Numbered from the stretch's first letter, positions 1 to 6,331 are shown. The stretch is 6,331 nt of DNA from Betaproteobacteria bacterium (GCA_009925965.1 RFPW01000132.1:1-6331); one strand, 5' to 3'. The notes: generated by a model not told the origin, from the letters alone. Numbers and translations are program-made.

Positions 1-651
1 GCCCGGATGATCGTCTACGACAAATCAAAAATCAGCCCCGACCAACTCACCCGCTACGAAGATCTCGCCAATCCAGCATTCAAAGGTCAGGTCTGCGTGC
101 GTTCAGCAAGCCACCCGTACATGTTGTCGCTGATTGGCGCCATGATCGAACACCAGGGTGAGGCCGCCACTGAAACCTGGGCCCGCGGGGTCGTTGCGAA
201 CCTGGCCCGGGTACCGCGCGGCGGCGATACAGATCAGATCAAGGGCGTGGCGTCCGGAGAATGTGCGATCGCACTCACGAACAGCTACTACTTTGTGCGC
301 ATGCTGCGCTCCAAAGATTCGAGCGAACGCGAAAGTGCCCAGAAGCTCGGAATCGTCTGGCCCAATCAAGCAACCCGCGGCACCCACGTCAATATTGCCG
401 GCGGCGGAATTGCCCGCTTTGCGCCACATCGCGATGCGGCTGTTCGTTTTCTTGAATACCTGGCCAGCGATGCCGCGCAGAGCTTCTTCGCCGAGGGCAA
501 CAATGAATGGCCAGTCGTCGTCGGAGCCGCTCTAAACAACCCCGAGCTCGAAGCCCTTGGGACGTTCAAACAAGACGCACTATCAGTTGAACGAATCGGC
601 CAGGCGCAGGGGACCGCCCAACGCCTGATCGACCGTGCCGGCTGGCGTTAA
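1..651 (+). CDS. Fe(3+)-type ABC transporter substrate-binding protein, C-terminal part (5' end outside window)
   Basis: Periplasmic solute-binding protein of the FutA/FbpA/IdiA type, expected to deliver ferric iron to an inner-membrane ABC permease. The reading frame is open from base 1, giving 216 visible residues; whole proteins of this family are about 330-350 residues, so the signal peptide and first lobe lie outside the window. Visible family hallmarks, numbered from base 1, are CVRSASHPY (residues 32-40), RGGDTDQIKGVASGE (73-87), the adjacent tyrosines Y96-Y97 in TNSYYF, NIAGGGI (131-137) and the C-terminal AVRFLEYLASDAAQSFFAEGNNEWPV stretch around 147-172. In FutA/FbpA proteins the paired tyrosines are iron ligands, so their presence supports iron rather than sugar or polyamine binding. 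The gene ends in TAA 26 nt from the convergent RidA gene. No permease gene follows it, so any permease and ATPase genes must lie upstream or elsewhere. The family call is firm; the iron specificity is inferred. Confidence 0.9.
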   Translation, partial: ARMIVYDKSKISPDQLTRYEDLANPAFKGQVCVRSASHPYMLSLIGAMIEHQGEAATETWARGVVANLARVPRGGDTDQIKGVASGECAIALTNSYYFVRMLRSKDSSERESAQKLGIVWPNQATRGTHVNIAGGGIARFAPHRDAAVRFLEYLASDAAQSFFAEGNNEWPVVVGAALNNPELEALGTFKQDALSVERIGQAQGTAQRLIDRAGWR

Positions 652-671
652 GGCTCAGTCCAAACTGAGCC
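652..671. terminator. Hairpin between convergent genes, possible bidirectional terminator
   Basis: GGCTCAG (652-658) and CTGAGCC (665-671) form a perfect 7-bp inverted repeat around the 6-nt loop TCCAAA. It starts immediately after the TAA of the + strand binding-protein gene and ends 6 nt before the end of the - strand RidA gene, the right place for a shared terminator. Neither strand has a U-tract after the stem, so it is not a canonical intrinsic terminator. It may instead stop convergent transcription weakly or protect 3' ends. Confidence 0.45.
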
Positions 672-677
672 CCGGAC

Positions 678-1031
678 TCAGACTGCAGCGACCACCTGAA
701 TCTCGACCCGGTATTCGGGTCGAGCCAGCACCGCCTGAACGGTCGCACGCGGCGGTGTCTGTCCGGCTGGTACCCAAGCATCCCAAACCGAATTCATCGC
801 TGCGAAATCGGCAATATCGCGCAGATAAATAGTCGTCGAAACGATGCGCGTCCGATCGGTTCCGGCTTCACCCAGCAACCGATCAATATCTGCCAACACC
901 TGCTTTGTCTGACCCGCCGTGTCCTGGGTCGGGTCTGCAGCAACCTGCCCCGCTAGAAAACAAAGCCCACCGTAAACGGCCGCTTCGGACATCCTGGGTC
1001 CGACATGAAGCCGGGTAATCGTATTACTCAT
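678..1031 (-). CDS. RidA (YjgF/YER057c/UK114) family protein, YoaB-like
   Basis: Small cytosolic protein of 117 residues, full length for the family, whose members form trimers. Archetypal RidA hydrolyses reactive enamine/imine intermediates made by PLP enzymes such as threonine dehydratase. This copy is closer in pattern to E. coli YoaB than to RidA itself: it shares the DFAAMN..WDAWV.AG..P.R.TVQA layout and ends VEI..VAAV. R95 in TPPRATVQA aligns with the arginine needed for imine deaminase activity, and E110 in VEIQ aligns with the conserved glutamate, so an active site looks present, but the true substrate is unknown. The ATG is 5 nt after the stop of the alpha/beta hydrolase. A GGAG at 1043-1046 is the only ribosome-site candidate and lies 11 nt away, so translation probably depends on coupling to the hydrolase. 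It is the last gene of the - strand unit. Confidence 0.93.
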   Translation of the reverse strand: MSNTITRLHVGPRMSEAAVYGGLCFLAGQVAADPTQDTAGQTKQVLADIDRLLGEAGTDRTRIVSTTIYLRDIADFAAMNSVWDAWVPAGQTPPRATVQAVLARPEYRVEIQVVAAV

Positions 1032-1036
1032 GATAG

Positions 1037-1966
1037 TTATTGCTCCGAGAAAAACTCAAGAATAGGGTCGGTCTGCTCGGGGGCAATCAAGGACGGCGCA
1101 TGCCCGACGCCCGCAATCTCGATCACCCGGGCCTTCGGGCCACGGACCTTCATCCCTTCACAGGTCTCGATTGAAAGGAGTTCCGACAGCGACCCGCGCA
1201 GCACCAGTGTGTTGGAGCTGATCGCATCCCAAAGCGGCCACATTGAAAACGCCTCGGAGTTTCCCCCAGGTTCGCCCCCAGATTTGCCACCCGACTCGTC
1301 ACCCTGCGCCAGGGCCTTGAACGGGATCGCAATCGCGGGGTCGTAATGCGGGGTGAAGCCCCCATCGGGCAACACCTTGAAGTAGGGTCGAATGAGCTGT
1401 TCCCAGCCGGCCTCGTCGTGCGGACCGAACCCACCCATTCGGCCGCGTAACCAGCTGGCGGCCTCTGCGTACTCTGTAAAAACGGGTACCGAACCCACGT
1501 ACGCGGCAATCGTAGAAAGCCCGGCCCACTCGAGTTTGGGCCCAATGTCATTGAGAACCATCCGCCGGATTGGATTGCCGGAGAGCGCCGCATAGGTCAT
1601 ACCAATCAGTCCGCCCATGGAGGTGCCGACCCAGTCAACGGACTCGACTCCAAGCCGCGCGACGAGGGTTACACAATCCGCAACATACTGCGGGACCGCA
1701 TACAGCATCGGTTGGCTCACCCAATCCGAATCGCCGCGCCCGATCATGTCCGGACACACGACCCGCCAACCGCGACCAGCCATTGTCCGAGCCAGAGTAT
1801 CGAAATCAGTGGCTCGACGCGTCAGGCCATGGACACAAACCACGACCCGGGCGGCCTCTTTGGGCCCAGTCGATGCGTCGAACCATTCCCGATAAGCGAT
1901 CTTGTGGAGGCCACCTGGGTGAGCGCAGGTTAGATGCTGGATTTGGGGCTGCAGAGCAGAATTCAT
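1037..1966 (-). CDS. alpha/beta-fold serine hydrolase
   Basis: Cytosolic alpha/beta hydrolase of 309 residues without signal peptide. Visible elements are the oxyanion-hole segment VCVHGLTRR (H46-G47), CPDMIGRGDSDW (71-82), the nucleophile elbow GTSMGG (S116) and the C-terminal catalytic histidine in GVGHAPS (H289). The acid after strand 6 appears to be E262 in RGSLSELLS, where relatives usually carry Asp. Residues 225-236 are a Gly-rich insert made of three 4-residue units, see the repeat entry. The start is set at 1966 because AAGGA sits 6 nt upstream (1973-1977) and homology begins at once (MNSALQPQIQHLTC). The frame stays open to an ATG at 2125, but that extra part only overlaps comEC and reads as non-homologous basic sequence. 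This type of hydrolase is, from memory, common next to comEC in Burkholderiales. Substrate (ester, lactone, amide or C-C bond) cannot be told from the sequence. Confidence 0.92.
   Translation of the reverse strand: MNSALQPQIQHLTCAHPGGLHKIAYREWFDASTGPKEAARVVVCVHGLTRRATDFDTLARTMAGRGWRVVCPDMIGRGDSDWVSQPMLYAVPQYVADCVTLVARLGVESVDWVGTSMGGLIGMTYAALSGNPIRRMVLNDIGPKLEWAGLSTIAAYVGSVPVFTEYAEAASWLRGRMGGFGPHDEAGWEQLIRPYFKVLPDGGFTPHYDPAIAIPFKALAQGDESGGKSGGEPGGNSEAFSMWPLWDAISSNTLVLRGSLSELLSIETCEGMKVRGPKARVIEIAGVGHAPSLIAPEQTDPILEFFSEQ
1259..1294 (-). repeat. Three diverged tandem 12-nt units in the hydrolase gene
   Basis: Read on the - strand, the gene contains TCGGGTGGCAAA, TCTGGGGGCGAA and CCTGGGGGAAAC in direct succession, encoding SGGK-SGGE-PGGN (hydrolase residues 225-236). 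The units stay in frame and differ mainly at third positions and at the last codon. The insert lies between FKALAQ and MWPLWDA, where related hydrolases as I recall them have only a short linker, so it probably forms a flexible surface loop near the cap or before strand 6. Confidence 0.75.
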
Positions 1967-1972
1967 CTCGGA

Positions 1973-1977
1973 TCCTT
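1973..1977 (-). promoter_or_regulatory. Ribosome binding site of the alpha/beta hydrolase
   Basis: AAGGA on the - strand, 6 nt before the ATG at 1966 and inside the 19-nt gap after the comEC stop. It decides the start of the hydrolase at 1966 over the upstream in-frame ATG at 2125. Confidence 0.75.
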
Positions 1978-1985
1978 TTCGGGCA

Positions 1986-4526
1986 TCAATCTGGAAGCGG
2001 ATCTGATGGTAGTCGATCCGACGCCCGCCAGGGCTGAGACACCCGCCAATAGCGGGCCTCATCAACCCGAAACTTTGAAATCTGCGGCGGTTGTCCAAGC
2101 TGCAGCGCGATGCGAATCGCACCATCCCGATCCGTTCTCAAGATCGGAATAGACGCGTGGTCGTAACGTTCCAACACCGTGGGGTGCGGATGGCGATAAT
2201 GGTTATGCCATCCCAACTGAAACACGGCCTGCCGGGGCGCGACCGCTGCCAAAAATTCAGCGGTCGATGAGGTTTTGCTGCCATGGTGGGGCACGACCAG
2301 AATGTCAGCGCGCAAACCCTCGGGTCCCAGGCGATCAAGTAGTGCGCGCTCCTGCGGTGCCTCAAGGTCGCCGGTCAACAATACCCGTCCGCCAGGCGCC
2401 GTGACAGCCAAGACACAACTCATGGCATTGGTCGCCGATCCGGCTGCACGCGCAGGCCTTGGAGCCGGTGGATTAAATGGATGGAGCACATCGAATCGCA
2501 CGTCGTCGACCACCCAGGTTAGGCCCTCGTGGCAAGGTTGAACGCGGGATTGCATCGGGTGATCGAGGGGCAGCGATGCCAAAGTCTGCGCGACATCCAG
2601 GTCACGCAAGACCGTCGCAGCACCGCCAATATGATCCTCATCGGCATGCGAAATCATCAGCTTGTCGAGGTGATCGATGCCACGTGCACGCAAGGAGGGC
2701 ACGAGCACCCGAGACCCCGCATCCATCGCAGGCCCCATGCGGGGACCTGTGTCGTACAGCAACGCCTGTGTCGCGGTCTCGACCAACAAGGCACTGCCCT
2801 GCCCCACGTCATAGGCCGTCAACCAGACGACGCCGACCGTTGGCCGTTCACGCTGAACAACCATTGAAGGCATCAACAGTAAAAGCCCAAGCCACCGGGC
2901 CGGAACGGCTCGGGGTGCAAAGATCCACGCGCCCCCGAGCGCTGCCAGCAAGAGCAAAGTCATCGAGGGCTGAGCAATGACAACCGTCGAAAGCGGCCAG
3001 GCTGCCATCGGCTCAAGCACCTCCAACAAGCGCTCGGTTAACCAGACCGCCGGCCTCAGAACAACGCCGGCCAACTGGCCAGAACCCATGGCGAGCGCAG
3101 CACCGACCAGGGCTGCAGGCGTCATCAGAAACGTAACGACCGGAATAGCAAAAAGGTTGGCCAGCGGCCCAATCACCGAAAATGATGAAAAGAACCAGAC
3201 CGAAAGGGGCGCGAGCGCCAGAGTCGCCGCGGCCTGTGCAACCGCGCCCGCGTGTAGCGTCGACCGGAGTCGATCACCCCACGACAGGCGCAATATCGCG
3301 CGCTGGTCCTGGCCGCGCTCGCGTTCGGCCGGCAAGCTAGGCAATGACTGCCCGGCCCAGATGAGCGTTGCCACGGCGCAAAATGACAACCAGAAGCCGG
3401 TCGACAATACGGCCCAAGGATCGAGGAGAACCACGACCGCACCGGCCACCGCCAGCACGTCTGCGGTTGCCCGGCTGCGCCCGATCGATCCTGCCAACGC
3501 GGCCGCCGCCAGCATCCAGAACGTTCGCTGGGCTGGCAAACCCCACCCGGCAAGTTGGGCGTATGCGAATGCCGTCAACACAGCGGCGACTCTTACCGCG
3601 GTGCGCCGTGATATCCACCGAAAAACAAGAAGGGCCAGCCATGGCCAGTCGAGCAGCCGCTTCATGGCCCACCCTCCCAAAGCCGCCAGCATCGTCACAT
3701 GCATCCCCGAAATGGACATGAGATGCGAAACGCCTGTGCGCTGAAAAAGTAACCAGTCCTGGGGCGGAATTGCATTCTGGTCGCCAACGGCCAGGGCGAT
3801 CAAAATTGCGGCGGAACGCGCGCGTTGTTCTAACTGCGCCGGATCTTCTTGTCCGCCACTGGCGGCCTCTCTCATCACTCGCCGCAGTCGATCCCGCACC
3901 CCATCGACAGCGCCGCGCCAGGACAACGGCCCTGACTCGATCCGTTCACCGGCCCTAATCGAACCCGTCGCGCCAACGCCATCCTCGAGCGCCCTCAGTT
4001 CCGCATCGAACAGCCCCGGGTTAGCCAACGAATGGGGCGCGCGCAGATGGACCGTAAAACGCCAAATCTCGCCCGGTTTTGGTTCAGCTGGCCAAATTTG
4101 ACGCGGTTTGGCAGTCCAGGACAGCGCCACCTCAGTCGACAGAGCGACTGGACGCCCGGCCTCAACATCGAACGCACTAAGGGGGCGCAAGTGAAACCGA
4201 CGATTCAGGGGGCCTAGTTGCGGAAGGCCTACGATCTCGCCCTCGACCCGCAAATCCCGGTCATTCAGGGCCTCGGGCAGCCGCTCGTCCAAGGCCAACT
4301 GGGCCCGCCACCCAGCCGACGCGACCCCGATCAGCAGCCAACCAACCAGAGCCGCCCAGGCACCGACCCGACGCATTTTTTCGCCGAGATTCGGAACGCG
4401 TAACGACAATGCCAGCAACCCGCCGAGCAGACAACCAACCCAGACCCCGATCGGCGGCAGGCGGGCCAGTTGATGGACTGCGAAGTGTCCCACCATCCAG
4501 GCGATCGCGTTGAGCATCGGAGGCAT
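1986..4526 (-). CDS. comEC: DNA internalization-related competence protein ComEC/Rec2
   Basis: Inner-membrane channel protein that takes single-stranded DNA into the cytoplasm during natural transformation. The 846 residues match the full three-part family architecture. The N-terminal part has two hydrophobic segments (about 25-42 and 55-74) and then a DUF4131/OB-like soluble region (about 85-200). The polytopic Competence domain (about 235-540) includes the signature GVSHLMSISGMHV (265-277) and several hydrophobic helices. The C-terminal metallo-beta-lactamase-like domain (about 565-810) carries DVGQGSALLV (573-582), SHADEDHIGG with H627, D629, D631 and H632, LLTGD (D720), VVPHHGS (H747-H748) and NHYRHPHP (775-782). 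The HxDxDH form, with Asp for the second His of classical MBL proteins, is normal for ComEC; the metal-site residues look intact, so a nuclease role on the non-transported strand is possible. The ATG at 4526 has AAGGA 6 nt upstream; an in-frame ATG at 4517 lacks one. The gene is intact, 39 nt after tatD and 19 nt before the hydrolase. Whether the host is transformable is not shown by this gene alone. Confidence 0.97.
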   Translation of the reverse strand: MPPMLNAIAWMVGHFAVHQLARLPPIGVWVGCLLGGLLALSLRVPNLGEKMRRVGAWAALVGWLLIGVASAGWRAQLALDERLPEALNDRDLRVEGEIVGLPQLGPLNRRFHLRPLSAFDVEAGRPVALSTEVALSWTAKPRQIWPAEPKPGEIWRFTVHLRAPHSLANPGLFDAELRALEDGVGATGSIRAGERIESGPLSWRGAVDGVRDRLRRVMREAASGGQEDPAQLEQRARSAAILIALAVGDQNAIPPQDWLLFQRTGVSHLMSISGMHVTMLAALGGWAMKRLLDWPWLALLVFRWISRRTAVRVAAVLTAFAYAQLAGWGLPAQRTFWMLAAAALAGSIGRSRATADVLAVAGAVVVLLDPWAVLSTGFWLSFCAVATLIWAGQSLPSLPAERERGQDQRAILRLSWGDRLRSTLHAGAVAQAAATLALAPLSVWFFSSFSVIGPLANLFAIPVVTFLMTPAALVGAALAMGSGQLAGVVLRPAVWLTERLLEVLEPMAAWPLSTVVIAQPSMTLLLLAALGGAWIFAPRAVPARWLGLLLLMPSMVVQRERPTVGVVWLTAYDVGQGSALLVETATQALLYDTGPRMGPAMDAGSRVLVPSLRARGIDHLDKLMISHADEDHIGGAATVLRDLDVAQTLASLPLDHPMQSRVQPCHEGLTWVVDDVRFDVLHPFNPPAPRPARAAGSATNAMSCVLAVTAPGGRVLLTGDLEAPQERALLDRLGPEGLRADILVVPHHGSKTSSTAEFLAAVAPRQAVFQLGWHNHYRHPHPTVLERYDHASIPILRTDRDGAIRIALQLGQPPQISKFRVDEARYWRVSQPWRASDRLPSDPLPD

Positions 4527-4532
4527 GCCCCA

Positions 4533-4537
4533 TCCTT
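4533..4537 (-). promoter_or_regulatory. Ribosome binding site of comEC
   Basis: AAGGA on the - strand, 6 nt upstream of the ATG at 4526. It favours this start over the in-frame ATG three codons later (4517), which is preceded by a pyrimidine-rich CCTCCG instead. The 39-nt gap after tatD shows no clear -10/-35 pair, so comEC is probably read from an upstream promoter. Confidence 0.65.
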
Positions 4538-4565
4538 GCCCACCCCAAGCTCGCGCGCAATCAGC

Positions 4566-5375
4566 CTAAGGGCTAGCCGCCACCAACACACGCTCTAATT
4601 TCGGCAACACGCGCATCGCTGTGCGCCCGGTCGCCGCGATGACCATCTCCAACGGACTCGCTCGCAAGGCCGCCAGCGTCGCCGCAATCTGTGGCAACTC
4701 CCCGGACGAATTACGTTCCCCTCGGCGCCAAATCGGCGAAATATCCGGTGCATCGGTCTCCAGCACGAGGTCCTCTAAGGCCATCTGTGTTGCAAGCCTG
4801 CGGATCCGAAGCGCCCGCGGGTCGGTCATCGCTCCCCCCATCCCGAGCGCGAATCCCAGGTCACGATAGGCCATGGCTTGCTGCAGGCTTCCATTAAATG
4901 CATGGGCAATACCGCCGCACACGGGGTGCCGACGCAGGCACCCGAGGATCGAATCCTGCGCCCTCCGCACGTGCAAGATAGTAGGCAATCCAAACTCATC
5001 GGCAAGACGAAGTTGCGCCTCAAAAAAAAGTTGCTGACGGGCTCGGTCGAGCCCTGGGACAAAATGATCGAGCCCGATTTCGCCAACCGCTACCAGTCGG
5101 GGATCGTCGCAATGGCGCTTAAGCGCCACGGCCAACTGCTCGAGGTCAGAGTCTTGCGCGCGGTCGACAAATAGCGGGTGAATCCCGAGTGCGTAAGCCC
5201 CACCCGGCACCCTCTGCGCAAGCAACCGGACCGAATCGAAATTACCGACCTCGACCGCCGGGATGATGACACCATCGACGCCTGCACGATGGCCCGAGGT
5301 GATAACCGCGTCCCGATCTGGATCAAATTCGGCGGCATCGAGATGGCAGTGCGTATCGACCAACACACCAGTCAC
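4566..5375 (-). CDS. tatD: TatD-family metal-dependent hydrolase / DNase
   Basis: Cytosolic TIM-barrel metallohydrolase of 269 residues, usual family length is about 255-270. TatD proteins are Mg-dependent 3'-5' exonucleases linked to DNA repair and to DNA degradation; despite the name they are not needed for Tat export. All metal-site residues are visible: H9 and H11 in VDTHCHLD, E99 in VGEIGLD, H135 in ILHVRRA, H158 in AHAFNG and D208 in LETDAPD. It could equally be called a YcfH/TatD paralogue, since sequence alone does not separate these subgroups here. The start is taken as GTG at 5375, whose GTG overlaps the TGA of the alpha-E gene as GTGA; there is no strong ribosome site, so coupled re-initiation is likely. 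A GTG at 5366 is an alternative start that would trim three residues. TatD directly upstream of comEC fits a DNA-processing pairing and is an arrangement I recall from other betaproteobacteria. Confidence 0.95.
   Translation of the reverse strand: MTGVLVDTHCHLDAAEFDPDRDAVITSGHRAGVDGVIIPAVEVGNFDSVRLLAQRVPGGAYALGIHPLFVDRAQDSDLEQLAVALKRHCDDPRLVAVGEIGLDHFVPGLDRARQQLFFEAQLRLADEFGLPTILHVRRAQDSILGCLRRHPVCGGIAHAFNGSLQQAMAYRDLGFALGMGGAMTDPRALRIRRLATQMALEDLVLETDAPDISPIWRRGERNSSGELPQIAATLAALRASPLEMVIAATGRTAMRVLPKLERVLVAASP
5372..5375 (-). other. GTGA stop-start overlap joining alpha-E and tatD
   Basis: The GTG start of tatD (5375-5373) and the TGA stop of the alpha-E gene (5374-5372) share bases. Upstream of the GTG there is no good Shine-Dalgarno match, so tatD translation probably depends on ribosomes finishing the alpha-E gene. 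Confidence 0.7.
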
Positions 5376-6331
5376 TGCGACTGCACTTGAAGATCAGCCT
5401 CAATGGGAAGAAGAAAATCGTTGGCGATCCTTAAGCCCAGGGCGGCCACCCGGGCGAGGAATACCGTCAGCCAGGCATGCAGTCCACCTTCGAGGATGTC
5501 TTCAATCCGACCGTACTTCAACTCGGCCCGCAATAGCCCCGCCTGACGCCGAGTTTCACGCGCACGTTCATCCCCAACCAGATCAAGGTTCGTACAAACC
5601 TCATCAATCGATGCGCAGAGCGAGCGCGGCATATCAGAGCGCAGAATCAACAACTCAGCGACCCGCTCCGGCGTGATGACATCGGAATAGGCTTTGCGAT
5701 AAATCTCAAACGCAGAACAAGAACGCAGCACCGCGGCCCAGTGATAGTAGTCATCGCGAGCGGTCGACAAGGCGGCAGTTCGACTGCCATGGAAGCGCAC
5801 ATCAAGCAGGCGAGCGGTATTGTCGGCACGCTCAAGAAAAGTGCCCAGCCGGGTGAAATGCAGCGCTTCGTCGCGGAGCATGGTGCCGATCGTGACCCCT
5901 CTTGAAAGATGCGAGCGGAATTTGACCCAGTCAAAAAATTGACCCGGATCACGTTCGGGCAAGCGCTCGTCGAGCAGACGCTGAATCTCCAGCCAGGTCA
6001 GGTTGTGTGTCTCGAACACCTCGGTGGTGAGACTACCGCGCACGGCCCTCGCGTTCTCACGCGCAGCGTAAATGCAGCTCACGATGCTTGACGGATTCGT
6101 TCGATCGCGAATCATGAATTGCAAGACCGCGTCGCTACTCGCGCTGCCGTGTTGTTTCTCGAAGGCGGGCATCAGCTCGAACATTTCGAGCGTCCCGAGC
6201 CAACCCGCTTCGATCGTCGCAAGCGGTTGCGGCAACAAGGATCGCTGGACGTTGACGTCGAGAATGCGCGCGGTATTTTCGGCCCGTTCAATGTAGCGGG
6301 CCATCCAGAACAGATGATCGGCGGTTCGACT
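5372..6331 (-). CDS. alpha-E domain protein (DUF403), 5' end just outside window
   Basis: Alpha-helical protein of the alpha-E family; 319 residues are visible against a usual 310-320. The frame stays open to the window edge, reading SRTADHLFW before the internal Met at 6304; family members begin ML-SRTAD, so only about two residues are missing. Hallmarks, numbered from base 6331, are YIERAENTAR (13-22), ARENARAVRG (90-99), FFDWVKFRSHLSRGVTIGTMLRDE (132-155) and a second FLERADNTAR (165-174), the two ERA-E/D-NTAR motifs marking an internal duplication. Its function is not proven. It is typically encoded beside a circularly permuted ATP-grasp protein (DUF404/407) and often a transglutaminase-like protease, in a predicted peptide synthesis or modification system, so the ATP-grasp gene is expected just beyond the right edge. 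Downstream it overlaps tatD by 4 nt. No membrane segment or signal peptide is seen. Confidence 0.95.
   Translation of the reverse strand, partial: SRTADHLFWMARYIERAENTARILDVNVQRSLLPQPLATIEAGWLGTLEMFELMPAFEKQHGSASSDAVLQFMIRDRTNPSSIVSCIYAARENARAVRGSLTTEVFETHNLTWLEIQRLLDERLPERDPGQFFDWVKFRSHLSRGVTIGTMLRDEALHFTRLGTFLERADNTARLLDVRFHGSRTAALSTARDDYYHWAAVLRSCSAFEIYRKAYSDVITPERVAELLILRSDMPRSLCASIDEVCTNLDLVGDERARETRRQAGLLRAELKYGRIEDILEGGLHAWLTVFLARVAALGLRIANDFLLPIEADLQVQSQ

Noticed and set aside
1570..2037. 155-codon + strand frame across the hydrolase/comEC junction
   Set aside because: Arg/Pro/Ser-rich shadow translation opposite two real genes, no ribosome site or family resemblance.
1967..2125. Upstream in-frame ATG extending the hydrolase by 53 residues
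   Set aside because: The extension overlaps the 3' end of comEC, shows no hydrolase homology, and the AAGGA at 1973-1977 clearly serves the ATG at 1966.
2977..3744. Long open frame of 255 codons on the + strand, antisense to comEC
   Set aside because: It lies wholly inside the strongly supported comEC gene, reads as Ala/Arg/Thr-rich sequence with no recognisable motif, and is the usual mirror frame of a GC-rich gene.
5160..5770. 11-nt direct repeat gcggtcgacaa at 5160 and 5760
   Set aside because: Several 11-mer matches are expected by chance in a window this size; the copies sit in different genes and different reading contexts.
6302..6304. ATG at 6304 as the start of the alpha-E protein
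   Set aside because: The frame continues upstream with SRTADHLFW, which matches the conserved N-terminus of the family, so this Met is internal and the real start is beyond the window edge.
1..6331. Search for repeated DNA uptake sequences, CRISPR arrays, tRNAs, insertion sequences and internal promoters
   Set aside because: By eye I found no repeated uptake-type 9-12-mer (for example no Neisseria-type GCCGTCTGAA), no spaced repeats, no tRNA cloverleaf, no transposase-like gene and no convincing -10/-35 pair; all intergenic gaps are under 40 nt.

Overview
This 6.3 kb window is almost wholly coding (about 98-99%) and GC-rich. It reads as core chromosome of a betaproteobacterium, most likely Burkholderiales. 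That placement rests on remembered family resemblance of the alpha-E protein, the ComEC neighbourhood and the alpha/beta hydrolase, not on a database search.

Layout: on the + strand, the window opens inside the C-terminal two thirds of an iron(III)-type ABC transporter substrate-binding protein (1-651). Everything else is on the - strand and runs in the opposite direction. In transcription order these genes are: an alpha-E (DUF403) protein missing only its first one or two residues at the right edge (6331-5372), a TatD-family metal-dependent DNase/hydrolase (5375-4566), the DNA-uptake channel protein ComEC/Rec2 (4526-1986), an alpha/beta-fold serine hydrolase (1966-1037) and a YoaB-like RidA-family protein (1031-678). 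The junctions are a 4-nt GTGA overlap, then gaps of 39, 19 and 5 nt, so the five genes look like one transcription unit. I see no promoter inside it. The + and - genes converge on a 26-nt spacer that contains a perfect 7-bp hairpin.

Functionally, TatD and ComEC both belong to DNA handling (3'-5' exonuclease/repair and transformation). The alpha-E protein normally works with a circularly permuted ATP-grasp ligase and a transglutaminase-like protease in a predicted peptide-modification system. The hydrolase and RidA look like small-molecule metabolism or metabolite-repair genes. The grouping looks like a compact housekeeping-style operon rather than a dedicated new system. The most noteworthy points are the translational coupling of alpha-E to TatD, where a transglutaminase-like gene is often found, and a young-looking glycine-rich tandem-repeat insertion in the hydrolase. 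No mobile element, CRISPR array, tRNA or rRNA was seen.
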